64,000 nucleotides of DNA from Paraburkholderia metrosideri (GTDB taxonomy: Bacteria; Pseudomonadota; Gammaproteobacteria; Burkholderiales; Burkholderiaceae). The translations under genes and the position numbers were made by a program. Each line of letters starts with the position of its first letter. Position 1 is the first letter of the stretch. The notes under the pieces are model-generated. The model saw nothing but the letters and a program-made list of their open reading frames with translations, made no database searches and was not told the origin of the DNA. Where the stretch lies: positions 186,001 through 250,000 of the forward strand of contig NZ_CAJHCP010000004.1 of the NCBI RefSeq assembly GCF_904848625.1, read 5' to 3'. Shown here piece by piece: positions 9,617 to 17,747 of this stretch.

Positions 9617-10356
9617 GGCGCGTCCTTATGGGTAGCAGGGGTGGCGGCTTCGCCGGGCACGGCCAGCTTGTAGCCGCGTCCCCACACGGTAAGGATGCGC
9701 TCGGGCTGGGCCGGGTCGGCCTCGATCTTCGCGCGCAGCCGGTTGATATGTGTGTTGACCGTGTGCTCGTAGCCTTCGTGCTGATAGCCCCACACGGCGT
9801 TCAGGAGGTCCATCCGCGAAAACACCTTGCCTGGGTGTTGCGCGAAGTAATACAGCAGGTCGAATTCGCGCGGTGTCAATTCGATCGGCGTGCCGTCCAC
9901 CACGGCTTCACGCGTCAATGGATCGATCCTGATGCCCGCAATGTGCAGGCTGCCCGCGTCGATCCGCGAATTTTTCGCCATCGCCTCGACGCGCCGCAGC
10001 AACGCCTTGACCCGCGCCACCAGTTCGAGCACGGAGAACGGCTTGGCGAGGTAATCGTCCGCGCCGAGTTCCAGCCCGAGAATCCGGTGGACTTCGCTCG
10101 AGCGCGCACTGGTGATGATGATCGGCGTATAGCGCGTCATCGCCCGCGCGCGCCGGCAGATTTCCAGGCCGTCGACGCCCGGCAGCATCAGATCGAGGAT
10201 CAGCGCGTCCCAGCCGCCCTGCTCCAGCAGGCGCAGCCCTTCGTTGCCGTCGGCGCTGTGCACGACTTCGTAGCGCTCGTCGCGCAGATGCAGGCTCAGC
10301 AGGTTGGCAATGTCGACGTCGTCTTCGACGATCAGGATGCGCTTCGGATGGTCCAT
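9613..10356 (-). CDS. OmpR-family response regulator
   Basis: A 247-residue DNA-binding regulator. The receiver domain has acidic pair EDD at 11-13, phosphorylation site Asp55 in LILDLMLPG, and a conserved Lys in YLAKPFS near residue 105. The C-terminal winged helix has the typical LTPREFDLLYYFAQHPGKV and HTVNTHINRLRAKIE recognition region. The start giving MDHPKRILIVEDD is preferred over an upstream in-frame TTG that would add 12 unconserved residues; neither has a clear Shine-Dalgarno. First gene of the operon with the kinase. The 215-base region to the divergent msrB gene is the natural place for its binding sites. Confidence 0.92.
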   Translation of the reverse strand: MDHPKRILIVEDDVDIANLLSLHLRDERYEVVHSADGNEGLRLLEQGGWDALILDLMLPGVDGLEICRRARAMTRYTPIIITSARSSEVHRILGLELGADDYLAKPFSVLELVARVKALLRRVEAMAKNSRIDAGSLHIAGIRIDPLTREAVVDGTPIELTPREFDLLYYFAQHPGKVFSRMDLLNAVWGYQHEGYEHTVNTHINRLRAKIEADPAQPERILTVWGRGYKLAVPGEAATPATHKDAP

Positions 10357-10571
10357 GGAGGGCTTGGGTGCGTACGTTCTCAGGCGGTTCAACGAAGCGG
10401 CGAGCGCATTGACCGGAAAGGGTTTCAGCCCACGCGCGCCGTGGCCTCATTGTGCAGATTTTTCAGGCCGCGAGTTATCACATTTAATTTAACTTTTCGT
10501 GAGGACTTCGGGATCGGGCGCATCCTACGATGACGCCACTTTCCGCAACATTGAACGTCGAGGGGCACATC
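10357..10571. promoter_or_regulatory. divergent promoter region between response regulator and msrB
   Basis: This short spacer must drive both the two-component operon and the methionine-sulfoxide repair operon. It contains an AT-rich patch, TTATCACATTTAATTTAAC at 10475-10493, that stands out from the GC-rich surroundings, with a TTTAA direct repeat of the kind often bound by OmpR-type regulators. The msrB Shine-Dalgarno AGGGG lies at 10561-10565, six bases before the ATG. Assignment of the patch as an operator is an inference. Confidence 0.4.
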
Positions 10572-11087
10572 ATGCAACGCAGAAGGCGCTTCCTTTTATC
10601 CGCTTTTTCCGGCGCTGCGGCGCTCGCCGCGCTGACCAGCACCGGCCGCTGGCGGGCGCTTGCCGCCACACCGGCCGACGCCGCCAAACCCGGCGAGCAT
10701 TTTCCGTTCACCCGCACGGACGACCAATGGCGCAAGGCCCTGAGCCCGGACCAGTATGCGGTGCTGCGCCAGGAAGGCACCGAGCGTCCGTACACCAGTC
10801 CGCTGAACAATGAGCATCGCGTGGGTACGTTCGCCTGTGCGGGATGTCAGCTCAATGTATTCGCGTCGCGCACCAAGTTCGACAGCCATACCGGCTGGCC
10901 GAGCTTCTGGGCGCCGCTCGATCACGCGGTGGCGACCCACTCGGACAGCTCGTTCTCGATGTCGCGCACGGAAGTACATTGCGTGCGCTGCGGCGGCCAC
11001 CTCGGCCATGTGTTCGACGACGGTCCGCAACCGACCGGCCTGCGCTACTGCATGAACGGCGTGGCCATGACCTTCACGCCGGCTTAA
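10572..11087 (+). CDS. msrB: exported peptide-methionine (R)-S-oxide reductase
   Basis: Reduces methionine-R-sulfoxide in proteins. The mature part carries both zinc pairs (Cys89/Cys92 in CAGC and the later CVRC), the substrate motif HTGWPSFW, and catalytic Cys160 in RYCMNG. The N-terminus MQRRRRFLLSAFSGAAALAA has consecutive arginines before a hydrophobic stretch, which looks like a Tat-type or Sec signal, so the enzyme should act in the periplasm. The start is set by AGGGG at 10561-10565; the frame could be extended by 14 residues without benefit. First gene of msrB-dipZ-msrA. The resident DipZ protein could supply electrons, which a periplasmic Msr needs. Confidence 0.92.
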   Translation: MQRRRRFLLSAFSGAAALAALTSTGRWRALAATPADAAKPGEHFPFTRTDDQWRKALSPDQYAVLRQEGTERPYTSPLNNEHRVGTFACAGCQLNVFASRTKFDSHTGWPSFWAPLDHAVATHSDSSFSMSRTEVHCVRCGGHLGHVFDDGPQPTGLRYCMNGVAMTFTPA

Positions 11088-11131
11088 GCCTGACTGATTC
11101 AAACGAACTCAAACAAACGTCTGGAACCGAC

Positions 11132-13009
11132 ATGCTACTCATCGTCCTCGCCTACCTTGGCGGTGCCCTTACGATCCTCAGTCCCTGCATTCTGCCCGTC
11201 CTGCCCTTCGTGTTCGCCCGCGCCGACCAGCCTTTCGTGCGCAGCGGATTGCCGCTCCTCGCAGGCATGGCGCTCACCTTCGCGCTGGTCGCGACGCTGG
11301 CTGCAGTGGGCGGCGGTTGGGTCACGCAGGCCAACCAGTACGGCCGCTGGGTCGCCATCGTCTTGCTGGCCGTGTTCGGCTTGACGCTGCTGCTGCCCCG
11401 CTTCGCCGAACATCTGATGCGACCGTTCGTCAGTGCCGGCAACCGTCTGTCGAATTTCGCGCAGGGGGACGGTCAGCAGGTTCGCGCAGGTTCGTCGTTT
11501 CTGCTTGGCATTGCAACGGGCCTGCTGTGGGCGCCGTGCGCGGGTCCGATCCTTGGGCTGGTGTTGACCGGCGCCGCATTGCGCGGCGCCAGCGTCGGCA
11601 CGACGCTGTTGCTCGCGGCCTATGCGGCCGGTGCGGCGACGTCGCTCGCGGTGGCGTTGTTGATCGGCGGCAAGGTGTTCACGGCGATGAAGCGCTCGCT
11701 CGGCGCGGGCGAATGGATTCGGCGCGGGATCGGCGCAGCGATGCTGCTCGGCGTCGTGGCGATCTCGCTGGGTCTTGATACCGGTGTGTTGGCACGGGTG
11801 TCGACGGTGGCGACGGGCGGTCTCGAACAAAGACTGGTCGACCGGTTTGCGCCCGCCTCTTCGCAACGCCAACCAGCCGTTGCAAGCAGTTCGATCGATA
11901 CGTCCGGCAATGGCGCGATGATGGCTGCCAACACCCCGGCGCAGCTCGCAACGGACAGCAACGCAGGCCCCGCGATGGCCTCCGGTTCAATGATGCGCGC
12001 CGCCGATCACGCTGCGGCCAACCCCGCACCGTTGCCCGTCGAAGGCGAATTGCCTTCGTTGAACGGCGCCGTGCAGTGGCTGAATTCGCCTCCGCTGACC
12101 ACCCAGGATTTGCGCGGCAAGGTCGTGCTGGTCGATTTCTGGACTTACTCGTGCATCAACTGCCTGCGTTCGCTGCCGTATGTCAAAGCGTGGGCGCAGA
12201 AGTACAAGGATCAGGGGCTCGTCGTGATCGGCGTGCATGCACCGGAGTTCGCGTTCGAACGTAATATCGACAACGTGAAAAAGGCCACCCATGACCTGGG
12301 GGTCGACTATCCGGTCGCGATCGACAACAACTACGCAATCTGGCGCGCGCTGAATAACCAGTACTGGCCGGCCCACTACTTCGTCGATGCGAAAGGTCAG
12401 ATTCGCTATCACCATTTCGGCGAAGGCGATTATGCGGAGTCGGAAAAAGTGATCCAGCAACTGCTTGCGGAAGCCGGTCACGCAGATGCATCGAAGGTCG
12501 CCATCGGCATTGCCAATACGAGCGCGCAAGGTGTGCAGGCCGCCGCCGATAACGCGGACATGCAGTCGCCCGAAACCTATATCGGTTACCAGCGCGCGGA
12601 GAATTTTGCGTCGCCGGGCGGCGCAGCGCCGGACAAGGTGCACACGTATGCCGCGCCGTCGCAGCCCGCGGTCAACGATTGGGGGCTGGCCGGTGCATGG
12701 AAGGTCGGTGCAGAGCACGCGAATCTTGCGGCGGCTTCGGGGCGCATCGTCTACCGCTTCCATGCGCGTGACCTGCACCTCGTGCTGGGTCCGGGCAGTG
12801 ACGGCAAGCCGGTTCGTTTCCGCGTCAGTGTGGACGGCAACGCACCCGGCGCGGCACATGGCACCGACGTTGCCGCCGACGGTAGCGGCATTGTCACCGA
12901 ACAGCGTCTTTATCAACTCGTGCGACAGACGGGCGCCGTCGCGGATCACACGTTCTCGATTGAATTTCTCGACCCGGGCGTGCAGGCCTATGCGTTCACG
13001 TTCGGCTAA
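11132..13009 (+). CDS. dipZ: DipZ-type membrane thiol-disulfide transporter with thioredoxin and C-terminal binding domain
   Basis: About 625 residues in three parts. Residues 1-220 form a CcdA/DsbD-like membrane core with redox cysteines in LSPCILPVLPF and GLLWAPCAGPILG. A linker follows, then a periplasmic thioredoxin domain with C341-I-N-C344 in FWTYSCINCLRSLPYV. The C-terminal domain from about 470 (YQRAENFAS onward) is a beta-sandwich of the DipZ/NPCBM-like type. It should carry electrons from cytosolic thioredoxin to the periplasm. The ATG chosen gives MLLIVLAYLGGALTIL, the expected first helix; the upstream extension of this frame is a shadow of msrB. Its place between msrB and msrA suggests that it recycles both reductases. 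Confidence 0.92.
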   Translation: MLLIVLAYLGGALTILSPCILPVLPFVFARADQPFVRSGLPLLAGMALTFALVATLAAVGGGWVTQANQYGRWVAIVLLAVFGLTLLLPRFAEHLMRPFVSAGNRLSNFAQGDGQQVRAGSSFLLGIATGLLWAPCAGPILGLVLTGAALRGASVGTTLLLAAYAAGAATSLAVALLIGGKVFTAMKRSLGAGEWIRRGIGAAMLLGVVAISLGLDTGVLARVSTVATGGLEQRLVDRFAPASSQRQPAVASSSIDTSGNGAMMAANTPAQLATDSNAGPAMASGSMMRAADHAAANPAPLPVEGELPSLNGAVQWLNSPPLTTQDLRGKVVLVDFWTYSCINCLRSLPYVKAWAQKYKDQGLVVIGVHAPEFAFERNIDNVKKATHDLGVDYPVAIDNNYAIWRALNNQYWPAHYFVDAKGQIRYHHFGEGDYAESEKVIQQLLAEAGHADASKVAIGIANTSAQGVQAAADNADMQSPETYIGYQRAENFASPGGAAPDKVHTYAAPSQPAVNDWGLAGAWKVGAEHANLAAASGRIVYRFHARDLHLVLGPGSDGKPVRFRVSVDGNAPGAAHGTDVAADGSGIVTEQRLYQLVRQTGAVADHTFSIEFLDPGVQAYAFTFG

Positions 13010-13089
13010 CTCGGCGCGTGAAATACAGCGCATCAAACGTGAAGCGTGCAACGTGAAGTGAATCAATGAACCTCTGAGGAACCGACATC

Positions 13090-13827
13090 ATGCAATCGAC
13101 ACCTTCCAGCAACGCTGCCTTCAGGAAGCGCACCGTCATCACCCGAATCGCAGGATGCGTCGCGATTGCCGCGAGTGTGTTCGCGGCGCAGCGATTCGCC
13201 TATTCCGCCGAAGCCGCAACAAAAATCCCAGCGCCCGTTCAGGACGAACAGGTCGGCGCCACGCATAGTGAAACCGCGGTGTTTGCGGGCGGATGCTTCT
13301 GGGGCGTTCAAGGGGTCTTCGAACATGTGCGCGGCGTGAAGCAGGTGGCGTCCGGCTATTCAGGCGGAGCGGCAGGCACCGCGCAATATGAAACCGTCAG
13401 CGAAGGCGACACCGGGCACGCGGAGTCCGTGCAGATCACGTATGACCCGACGCAGATTACGTACGGACGCCTGTTGCAGATTTTCTTTTCGGTCGCCCAC
13501 GATCCCACCGAGTTGAATTACCAGGGACCCGACCACGGCACCCAATACCGGTCGGCTATTTTTCCGGCCGATGCGCAGCAGCGCAACGTCGCGACGACCT
13601 ATATCGCGCAACTGGATAAGGCGCATGTGTTTCCGGCGCCGATCGTCACGCGGGTCGAGAACTTCAAGGGCTTTTATCCAGCTGAAAACTATCACCAGAA
13701 CTTCCTGGTGCTTCATCCGGACTATCCGTATATCGCGATCAACGATTTGCCCAAGGTGAGCGAGCTCAAGCGCATGTTTCCGGATTTGTACCGTAACGAC
13801 CCGGTGTTGTTGAAGGTCGGCGCGTAA
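13090..13827 (+). CDS. msrA: exported peptide-methionine (S)-S-oxide reductase
   Basis: Reduces methionine-S-sulfoxide. The catalytic motif is FAGGCFWGVQ with Cys69, followed by SGYSGG, the substrate motif VAHDPTELNYQGPDHGTQYRS and ENYHQNF. Residues 1-42 contain a hydrophobic segment (ITRIAGCVAIAASVFAAQRFA) consistent with a signal peptide or anchor, so like its partner it is probably periplasmic. The usual C-terminal resolving cysteines seem to be absent, and reduction may come directly from the DipZ thioredoxin domain. A good Shine-Dalgarno (GAGGA) precedes the ATG. Third gene of the repair operon, followed by a perfect hairpin. Confidence 0.92.
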   Translation: MQSTPSSNAAFRKRTVITRIAGCVAIAASVFAAQRFAYSAEAATKIPAPVQDEQVGATHSETAVFAGGCFWGVQGVFEHVRGVKQVASGYSGGAAGTAQYETVSEGDTGHAESVQITYDPTQITYGRLLQIFFSVAHDPTELNYQGPDHGTQYRSAIFPADAQQRNVATTYIAQLDKAHVFPAPIVTRVENFKGFYPAENYHQNFLVLHPDYPYIAINDLPKVSELKRMFPDLYRNDPVLLKVGA

Positions 13828-13846
13828 CGATTAGCGCTGCAACAGT

Positions 13847-13879
13847 ATTCGATCCCGTGTGAACCACACGGGATCGAAT
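13847..13879. terminator. perfect hairpin between convergent msrA and MFS genes
   Basis: A perfect 15-bp stem (ATTCGATCCCGTGTG and its complement) with a 3-base loop. There is no U-run on either side, so it may act as a bidirectional terminator or as an RNA-stabilising element. Confidence 0.65.
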
Positions 13880-13910
13880 GTGCCTTGTAGAAACGGCGCT
13901 GGCCACGCGT

Positions 13911-15191
13911 TCAAACCCCGTGCGAATGACGTGACCGCACCCAAAGATTCATCGCTGCACACACCAGCAACAAAAACGCGGTGACGAAGAAAACCGGCTG
14001 CAAGCCAATGTGCGCGCCGATCTGTCCGCCAATCAACGGACCGACCACCTGCCCCGTGAACTGGGCCGATTGCAGATAGCCCAGCGTCGTTCCCGAGTGG
14101 CTTTCATCGACGGAATGACGCACGAGTTTAGCAATGGAAGGCAGCAGGCCGGCAATCGTCATTCCCATCAGTCCCCGCAGTACCGCCAGTTGCCACCAGT
14201 GCGTGACGAACGCCTGAGGCAGCATGACCAGCGCCGTCGCTGCCAGGCATCCGATAATCACATTCCATCCGCCGATCCGATCCGCGAGCGCCCCCAATCG
14301 CGACGCGGTCAGCATGCTGCCAAACGCGGAGGCCGCCATCACGATCCCTGCGGTGCGGGCGAGATGCGCGTGCGGCACGCCCAGTTGCCCGATGTACACG
14401 GTGATGATCGGCTCGATGGACATGTTCGCGAGCAACACCATCATCGCCGTCACGAGCAACGCGGGGATCACCACGCGGTTCGCTTTTGTACTGGACGATC
14501 CGCTTGCCGCGAGCCGCCGTTTGGTATCCGCGGCATGATCGAAGTCTTCGCGCACCAGCAGCATGGTCGCCACCGCAGCCACGGCGATCATCGCGCCACC
14601 GACGAAAAACGTGCCGCGAATCCCGACCCAGCCAGGAAGAAAGCCGCCGACGAGCGGCCCGATCAGATTGCCCGACAGCGCACCGATGGACAGCACGCCG
14701 AGCGCCCATCCGGCGCGTTCACGCGGCGCCTGCGTGCCGATCATCACGATCGACGCCGATGCATAGCCGCCGATCAGCCCCGCCAGCAGCCGCAGCGTCA
14801 CGAGGTCGGTCACGTTGCGCGCTACGCCGATCAACGACATCACCACCGCCATGCCGATGGCGGCCCGCACGAGCATCGGCTTGCGGCCGTATCGATTGGC
14901 GAGGCGCCCCCAGATCGGCGCGGTGATCGCGGTGCCGAAAAAGGTCGCGCCGAATGCGACGCCGGACCATTGGACTACCGCAGCCGGCGATCTGACGCCG
15001 AGTTGCTCGACGTAAAGCGGCAGGAAAGGCAGCAACATGCTCAGGCTCACGAGCGTCGTGAACGATCCGAATACACAGACAGCGAGATTGCGTTTCCAGT
15101 ACGCGTCGTTACGTTGCGCGTAACTGCTATGCGCAGGTGGGGGCGCGGCTGCGCCGAGCCCGTTTGCTGGAAGATTCAATTGATCGCTCAT
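13911..15191 (-). CDS. MFS transporter
   Basis: A major facilitator superfamily protein of about 426 residues with twelve predicted membrane helices. The motif-A-like loop between TM2 and TM3 is GRLANRYGRKPMLV, a hallmark of MFS antiporters; the second half repeats it as SRLGALADRIGGW. The family of drug and metabolite efflux carriers fits best, but the substrate is unknown. The start used begins MSDQLNLPANG; further in-frame starts upstream add 9 or 18 residues (MDHRAYSVVMKQARSAAI) with weaker signals. It is a single gene ending toward msrA. Confidence 0.85.
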   Translation of the reverse strand: MSDQLNLPANGLGAAAPPPAHSSYAQRNDAYWKRNLAVCVFGSFTTLVSLSMLLPFLPLYVEQLGVRSPAAVVQWSGVAFGATFFGTAITAPIWGRLANRYGRKPMLVRAAIGMAVVMSLIGVARNVTDLVTLRLLAGLIGGYASASIVMIGTQAPRERAGWALGVLSIGALSGNLIGPLVGGFLPGWVGIRGTFFVGGAMIAVAAVATMLLVREDFDHAADTKRRLAASGSSSTKANRVVIPALLVTAMMVLLANMSIEPIITVYIGQLGVPHAHLARTAGIVMAASAFGSMLTASRLGALADRIGGWNVIIGCLAATALVMLPQAFVTHWWQLAVLRGLMGMTIAGLLPSIAKLVRHSVDESHSGTTLGYLQSAQFTGQVVGPLIGGQIGAHIGLQPVFFVTAFLLLVCAAMNLWVRSRHSHGV

Positions 15192-15379
15192 GATTGCCGC
15201 ACTCCGCGCCTGTTTCATGACGACAGAGTACGCACGATGATCCATCTTTAAAAATGAATTAAACAGATCGACTCAATCTTATTTTCAGATTCGACTCGAC
15301 AACGGAGCGCTTTCTGGTCAGGGCGGGCTGGCCCACGCCTGCTCGCTGGCATGCAGAGCGCTGCGGATTCTGGGCCGCC

Positions 15380-15502
15380 ATGCAATACGTCCAGGTCACG
15401 CTGACCGATGGACGCAAAATCAGCCACTTCACGAAGTTTCCGCCGGGCACGAAGGAAATCCGCTGGACACGGAGGCCGTCAAGGCGAACGCGCGTGATCT
15501 GA
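15380..15502 (+). pseudogene. possible frameshifted small ORF remnant
   Basis: The 40-codon frame encodes MQYVQVTLTDGRKISHF and TKFPPGTKEI in a beta-strand-like pattern, then turns arginine-rich (RWTRRPSRRTRVI) as though it has left the true frame. The neighbouring frame from about 15462 continues in a more natural composition (LDTEAVKANARDLSDRARHV) to a stop near 15561. This may be a small protein broken by a single-base change, a sequencing error or chance. I do not recognise the family. Confidence 0.25.
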
Positions 15503-15642
15503 GCGACCGGGCGCGTCATGTCAACGGCGGCGGATCGGCCCACGCACGTCGCGCCAGCCACTGAACCGTCGTCTGAATACACAAATGGCCTGCATCACCC
15601 GTTGGTGAACGCAAGCCATTCATGTTGACTACCTGCTGCTTC

Positions 15643-15667
15643 CAGAGCGGGCGCACCGCCCGCTCTG
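15643..15667 (-). terminator. hairpin downstream of the DUF4148 gene
   Basis: A perfect 11-bp stem (CAGAGCGGGCG and complement) with a 3-base loop, 18 bases past the stop codon. No U-tract follows, so termination strength is uncertain. Confidence 0.55.
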
Positions 15668-15684
15668 CGATCAATACGTCACGA

Positions 15685-16011
15685 TTAATGACCGTAGTTG
15701 ACGACCGGTGCCGAATACGAAGTCGACTGCGTATCGGTGCGGGCGCCTGCCTGCGACGAACCGTTCGCGCCCGAACCGTAACCGCTGGTTTGAGCGGCGG
15801 CGTTCTGAGTGGCAACACGCGCTTCAGCGGCCTGAAGATCGGCCGGGTAGTCGACATCGTTCGCGGTGGCCGGATTGTAGCCAGCCTTTTCCAGCTGGAT
15901 CAGCTCGGCGCGCACCTGAGCGCGGGTAACCGGCTGGTTGGTTTGCGAAAACGCAGCCAACGGCGCGGTGATAAGGGCGGCGATAACAACAGCTTCGATC
16001 AGCGACTTCAT
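15685..16011 (-). CDS. DUF4148 domain-containing exported protein
   Basis: A 108-residue protein of a family I know mainly from Burkholderia and relatives. The N-terminal signal peptide is MKSLIEAVVIAALITAPLAA. The conserved core follows: VTRAQVRAELIQLEKAGYNP, then DVDYPADLQAAEARVA. The C-terminal third is rich in Ser, Gly, Gln and Tyr and probably disordered. The start is fixed by a strong GGAGG upstream; the frame could be opened 14 residues further without support. Such proteins are presumably periplasmic and often numerous per genome. Function unknown. Confidence 0.85.
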   Translation of the reverse strand: MKSLIEAVVIAALITAPLAAFSQTNQPVTRAQVRAELIQLEKAGYNPATANDVDYPADLQAAEARVATQNAAAQTSGYGSGANGSSQAGARTDTQSTSYSAPVVNYGH

Positions 16012-16281
16012 GATTCCTACCTCCAGAGATTGTTTTGTACTGCGCTGAAACACCTGTGTGTCTTCAGCGGATGGAGGAAGTGTAGGATCAGAGACACCTA
16101 GGGTAAATACCTAGTCAACGAATTCACTGTTGCGGAAAACGACACAATCCATCATCGGATGGCAGGTTTGCCATTTTTGAGTTGCATGGGGCAGTGATAT
16201 GCGCTGTCGGCGGGTGGTTGAAACCGTCGATTGACGCGGCGATTACCATGCCGAGGGCCCATCGGTCGCGCTAACCGCGCG
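16012..16281. promoter_or_regulatory. promoter region of the DUF4148 gene with ACCTAG direct repeats
   Basis: Two copies of ACCTAG occur at 16096-16101 and 16109-16114, that is, 13 bp apart start to start. The segment CTAGGGTAAATACCTAG is also a partial inverted repeat. It lies about 85 bases upstream of the start codon on the opposite strand and could be a regulator site. This is inference from pattern alone. Confidence 0.3.
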
Positions 16282-17736
16282 CTAACGTTTCGCCCTGATG
16301 CCGGCGAGTGAATCCGCCTGCGCCGGACCCGAGGTCCGGTCAGCCAGCGTCCCCGGAAGCGGCAACCGCACGGTGAACGTAGTGTGCAGTCCGGGCACCG
16401 AGCTGCAGTCGATGCTCCCGCCCAACAGCTCCGTCGCCCGACGGCAGAACGCGAGCCCCATGCCCGCGCCGTTGCCGTGCTGCTTGGTCGAATAGAATGC
16501 GTCGAAGATGCGGGGCAACACCTCTGGTGCAATGCCTGGCCCGGTATCGCGGAATTGCAGCACGCAGAAGTCGTCCTGCTGAACCGCGCTGATGACGATC
16601 TGGCCGTCACCGGCAATCCGGATCGCGTGAAAGGCGTTTTTCAGCAGGTTGAACAGCACGAAGATCACCACGGTGTCCGAGCCCGAAAATCTCACGCTCG
16701 GGGCGATCGAAATGACCGTGACCAGTGAGCGTTCGTCGCCACGAAACGGATAGCGCTCCAGCGCCGCGGTCACACAATGCTGTAGCGAATGCACGCTGAA
16801 ACGGCTGCGGTCCAGCCGGTCGAGCGTGAACGAGGCGAGCGCCATTTCGACCATCGCCGTGGTGCCCGCGACCTCACGCCGGATCGCCGACGCGAGTTGG
16901 CTGATGCGCTCGGACTGCGCCCACTGTTCGCGGTCTTCATAAAGACCGTGCGAGACCGCCAGCCGGTAGCCCTTGAACACGTGCGTCCACATGCTGGCGA
17001 TTTCATCCGCGTGCATGCCGATGGTCGCGAGCGGTGTCGAAATCTCATGCGCGATGGTGGCCGCGAGTGCGTACGGATGGATCAGGCGGTACCGGACGAT
17101 CGTGATAGCCAGCAGCCCGAGGCTCAGCGCGACGAACAACACGCCTGGTGGATAGAACGAGTAGCGGTAGTTGACCGCGTAGTCGATGGCCGCGAAGGAG
17201 TACAGGCACAAGACCGCGAGGCAGAGATTGAGACGCTTGCGCGCTTCTCCGACCGACTGCCTGCGCGCGGCAAGAAGAATCTGCGCGCAGCGTCCGGCGA
17301 GCACCACGGTTTGCGCGACGTGCAACGGATGCAACGGTCCTGCGAGCGGATAAAAGCCGAAGAATTGCCGCTGATACCCGGCGATCACCTGGTCGCCCGG
17401 AAGCAATGCCGCCAGGCCCACGCACAGGCCGTAAGACACGAGCAACATGGGCTGTTCGCTGCGGCGCCCCGTCACCTCGATGACGAAATGATAGAAAGTG
17501 GTCGGCAGAAACAGAATGAACAGATATCCCAGCCGGACGAGCCAGCCGGCGATCTGCGGATTGTCCGTCTGGAACAGCAGCGTCCACGCGCCTTGCCACG
17601 CGAAGGTCGTGACACACATCAGGACGAAAGGAACGGAAAGGCGCGTGACCCCTTGAGTGATCAGAATGTATAGGCCAAACACCAGGAACATCGCAGACAC
17701 GATGGCCGGGGGAATGGCGTACATATAGCTCGACAC
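16282..17736 (-). CDS. multi-pass membrane sensor histidine kinase
   Basis: A 484-residue kinase whose first ~215 residues form about six or seven hydrophobic helices without a large periplasmic domain, so the ligand is probably sensed in or near the membrane. The phospho-acceptor is His230 in IAHEISTPLATIG. The ATPase domain has FNLLKNAFHAIR, DTGPGIAPEVLPRIF and GNGAGMGLAFCRR. This architecture recalls the CqsS/LqsS autoinducer-sensing kinases of Vibrio and Legionella and the RqpS-type kinases of Burkholderia; I infer the similarity from layout, not from alignment. It is the second gene of a pair, 11 bases after the response-regulator gene. No autoinducer synthase is seen nearby. Confidence 0.85.
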   Translation of the reverse strand: MSSYMYAIPPAIVSAMFLVFGLYILITQGVTRLSVPFVLMCVTTFAWQGAWTLLFQTDNPQIAGWLVRLGYLFILFLPTTFYHFVIEVTGRRSEQPMLLVSYGLCVGLAALLPGDQVIAGYQRQFFGFYPLAGPLHPLHVAQTVVLAGRCAQILLAARRQSVGEARKRLNLCLAVLCLYSFAAIDYAVNYRYSFYPPGVLFVALSLGLLAITIVRYRLIHPYALAATIAHEISTPLATIGMHADEIASMWTHVFKGYRLAVSHGLYEDREQWAQSERISQLASAIRREVAGTTAMVEMALASFTLDRLDRSRFSVHSLQHCVTAALERYPFRGDERSLVTVISIAPSVRFSGSDTVVIFVLFNLLKNAFHAIRIAGDGQIVISAVQQDDFCVLQFRDTGPGIAPEVLPRIFDAFYSTKQHGNGAGMGLAFCRRATELLGGSIDCSSVPGLHTTFTVRLPLPGTLADRTSGPAQADSLAGIRAKR

Positions 17737-17747
17737 GTCAACCGGGG

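Larger units (their letters stand above)
15192..15684. other. intergenic region with a possible decayed small gene
   Basis: About 490 bases with no confident intact gene. A short open frame on the + strand at 15380-15502 reads MQYVQVTLTDGRKISHFTKF and looks protein-like, then its character passes to the next frame (LDTEAVKANARDL) at about 15465, as if by a one-base shift. A hairpin that could end the DUF4148 transcript lies at the right edge. The open frame on the - strand at 15259-15582 shows no protein-like features. Confidence 0.4.

Noticed and set aside
9628-10533. A 301-codon + strand frame over the response-regulator gene
   Set aside because: Antisense to conserved receiver and HTH motifs of the regulator.
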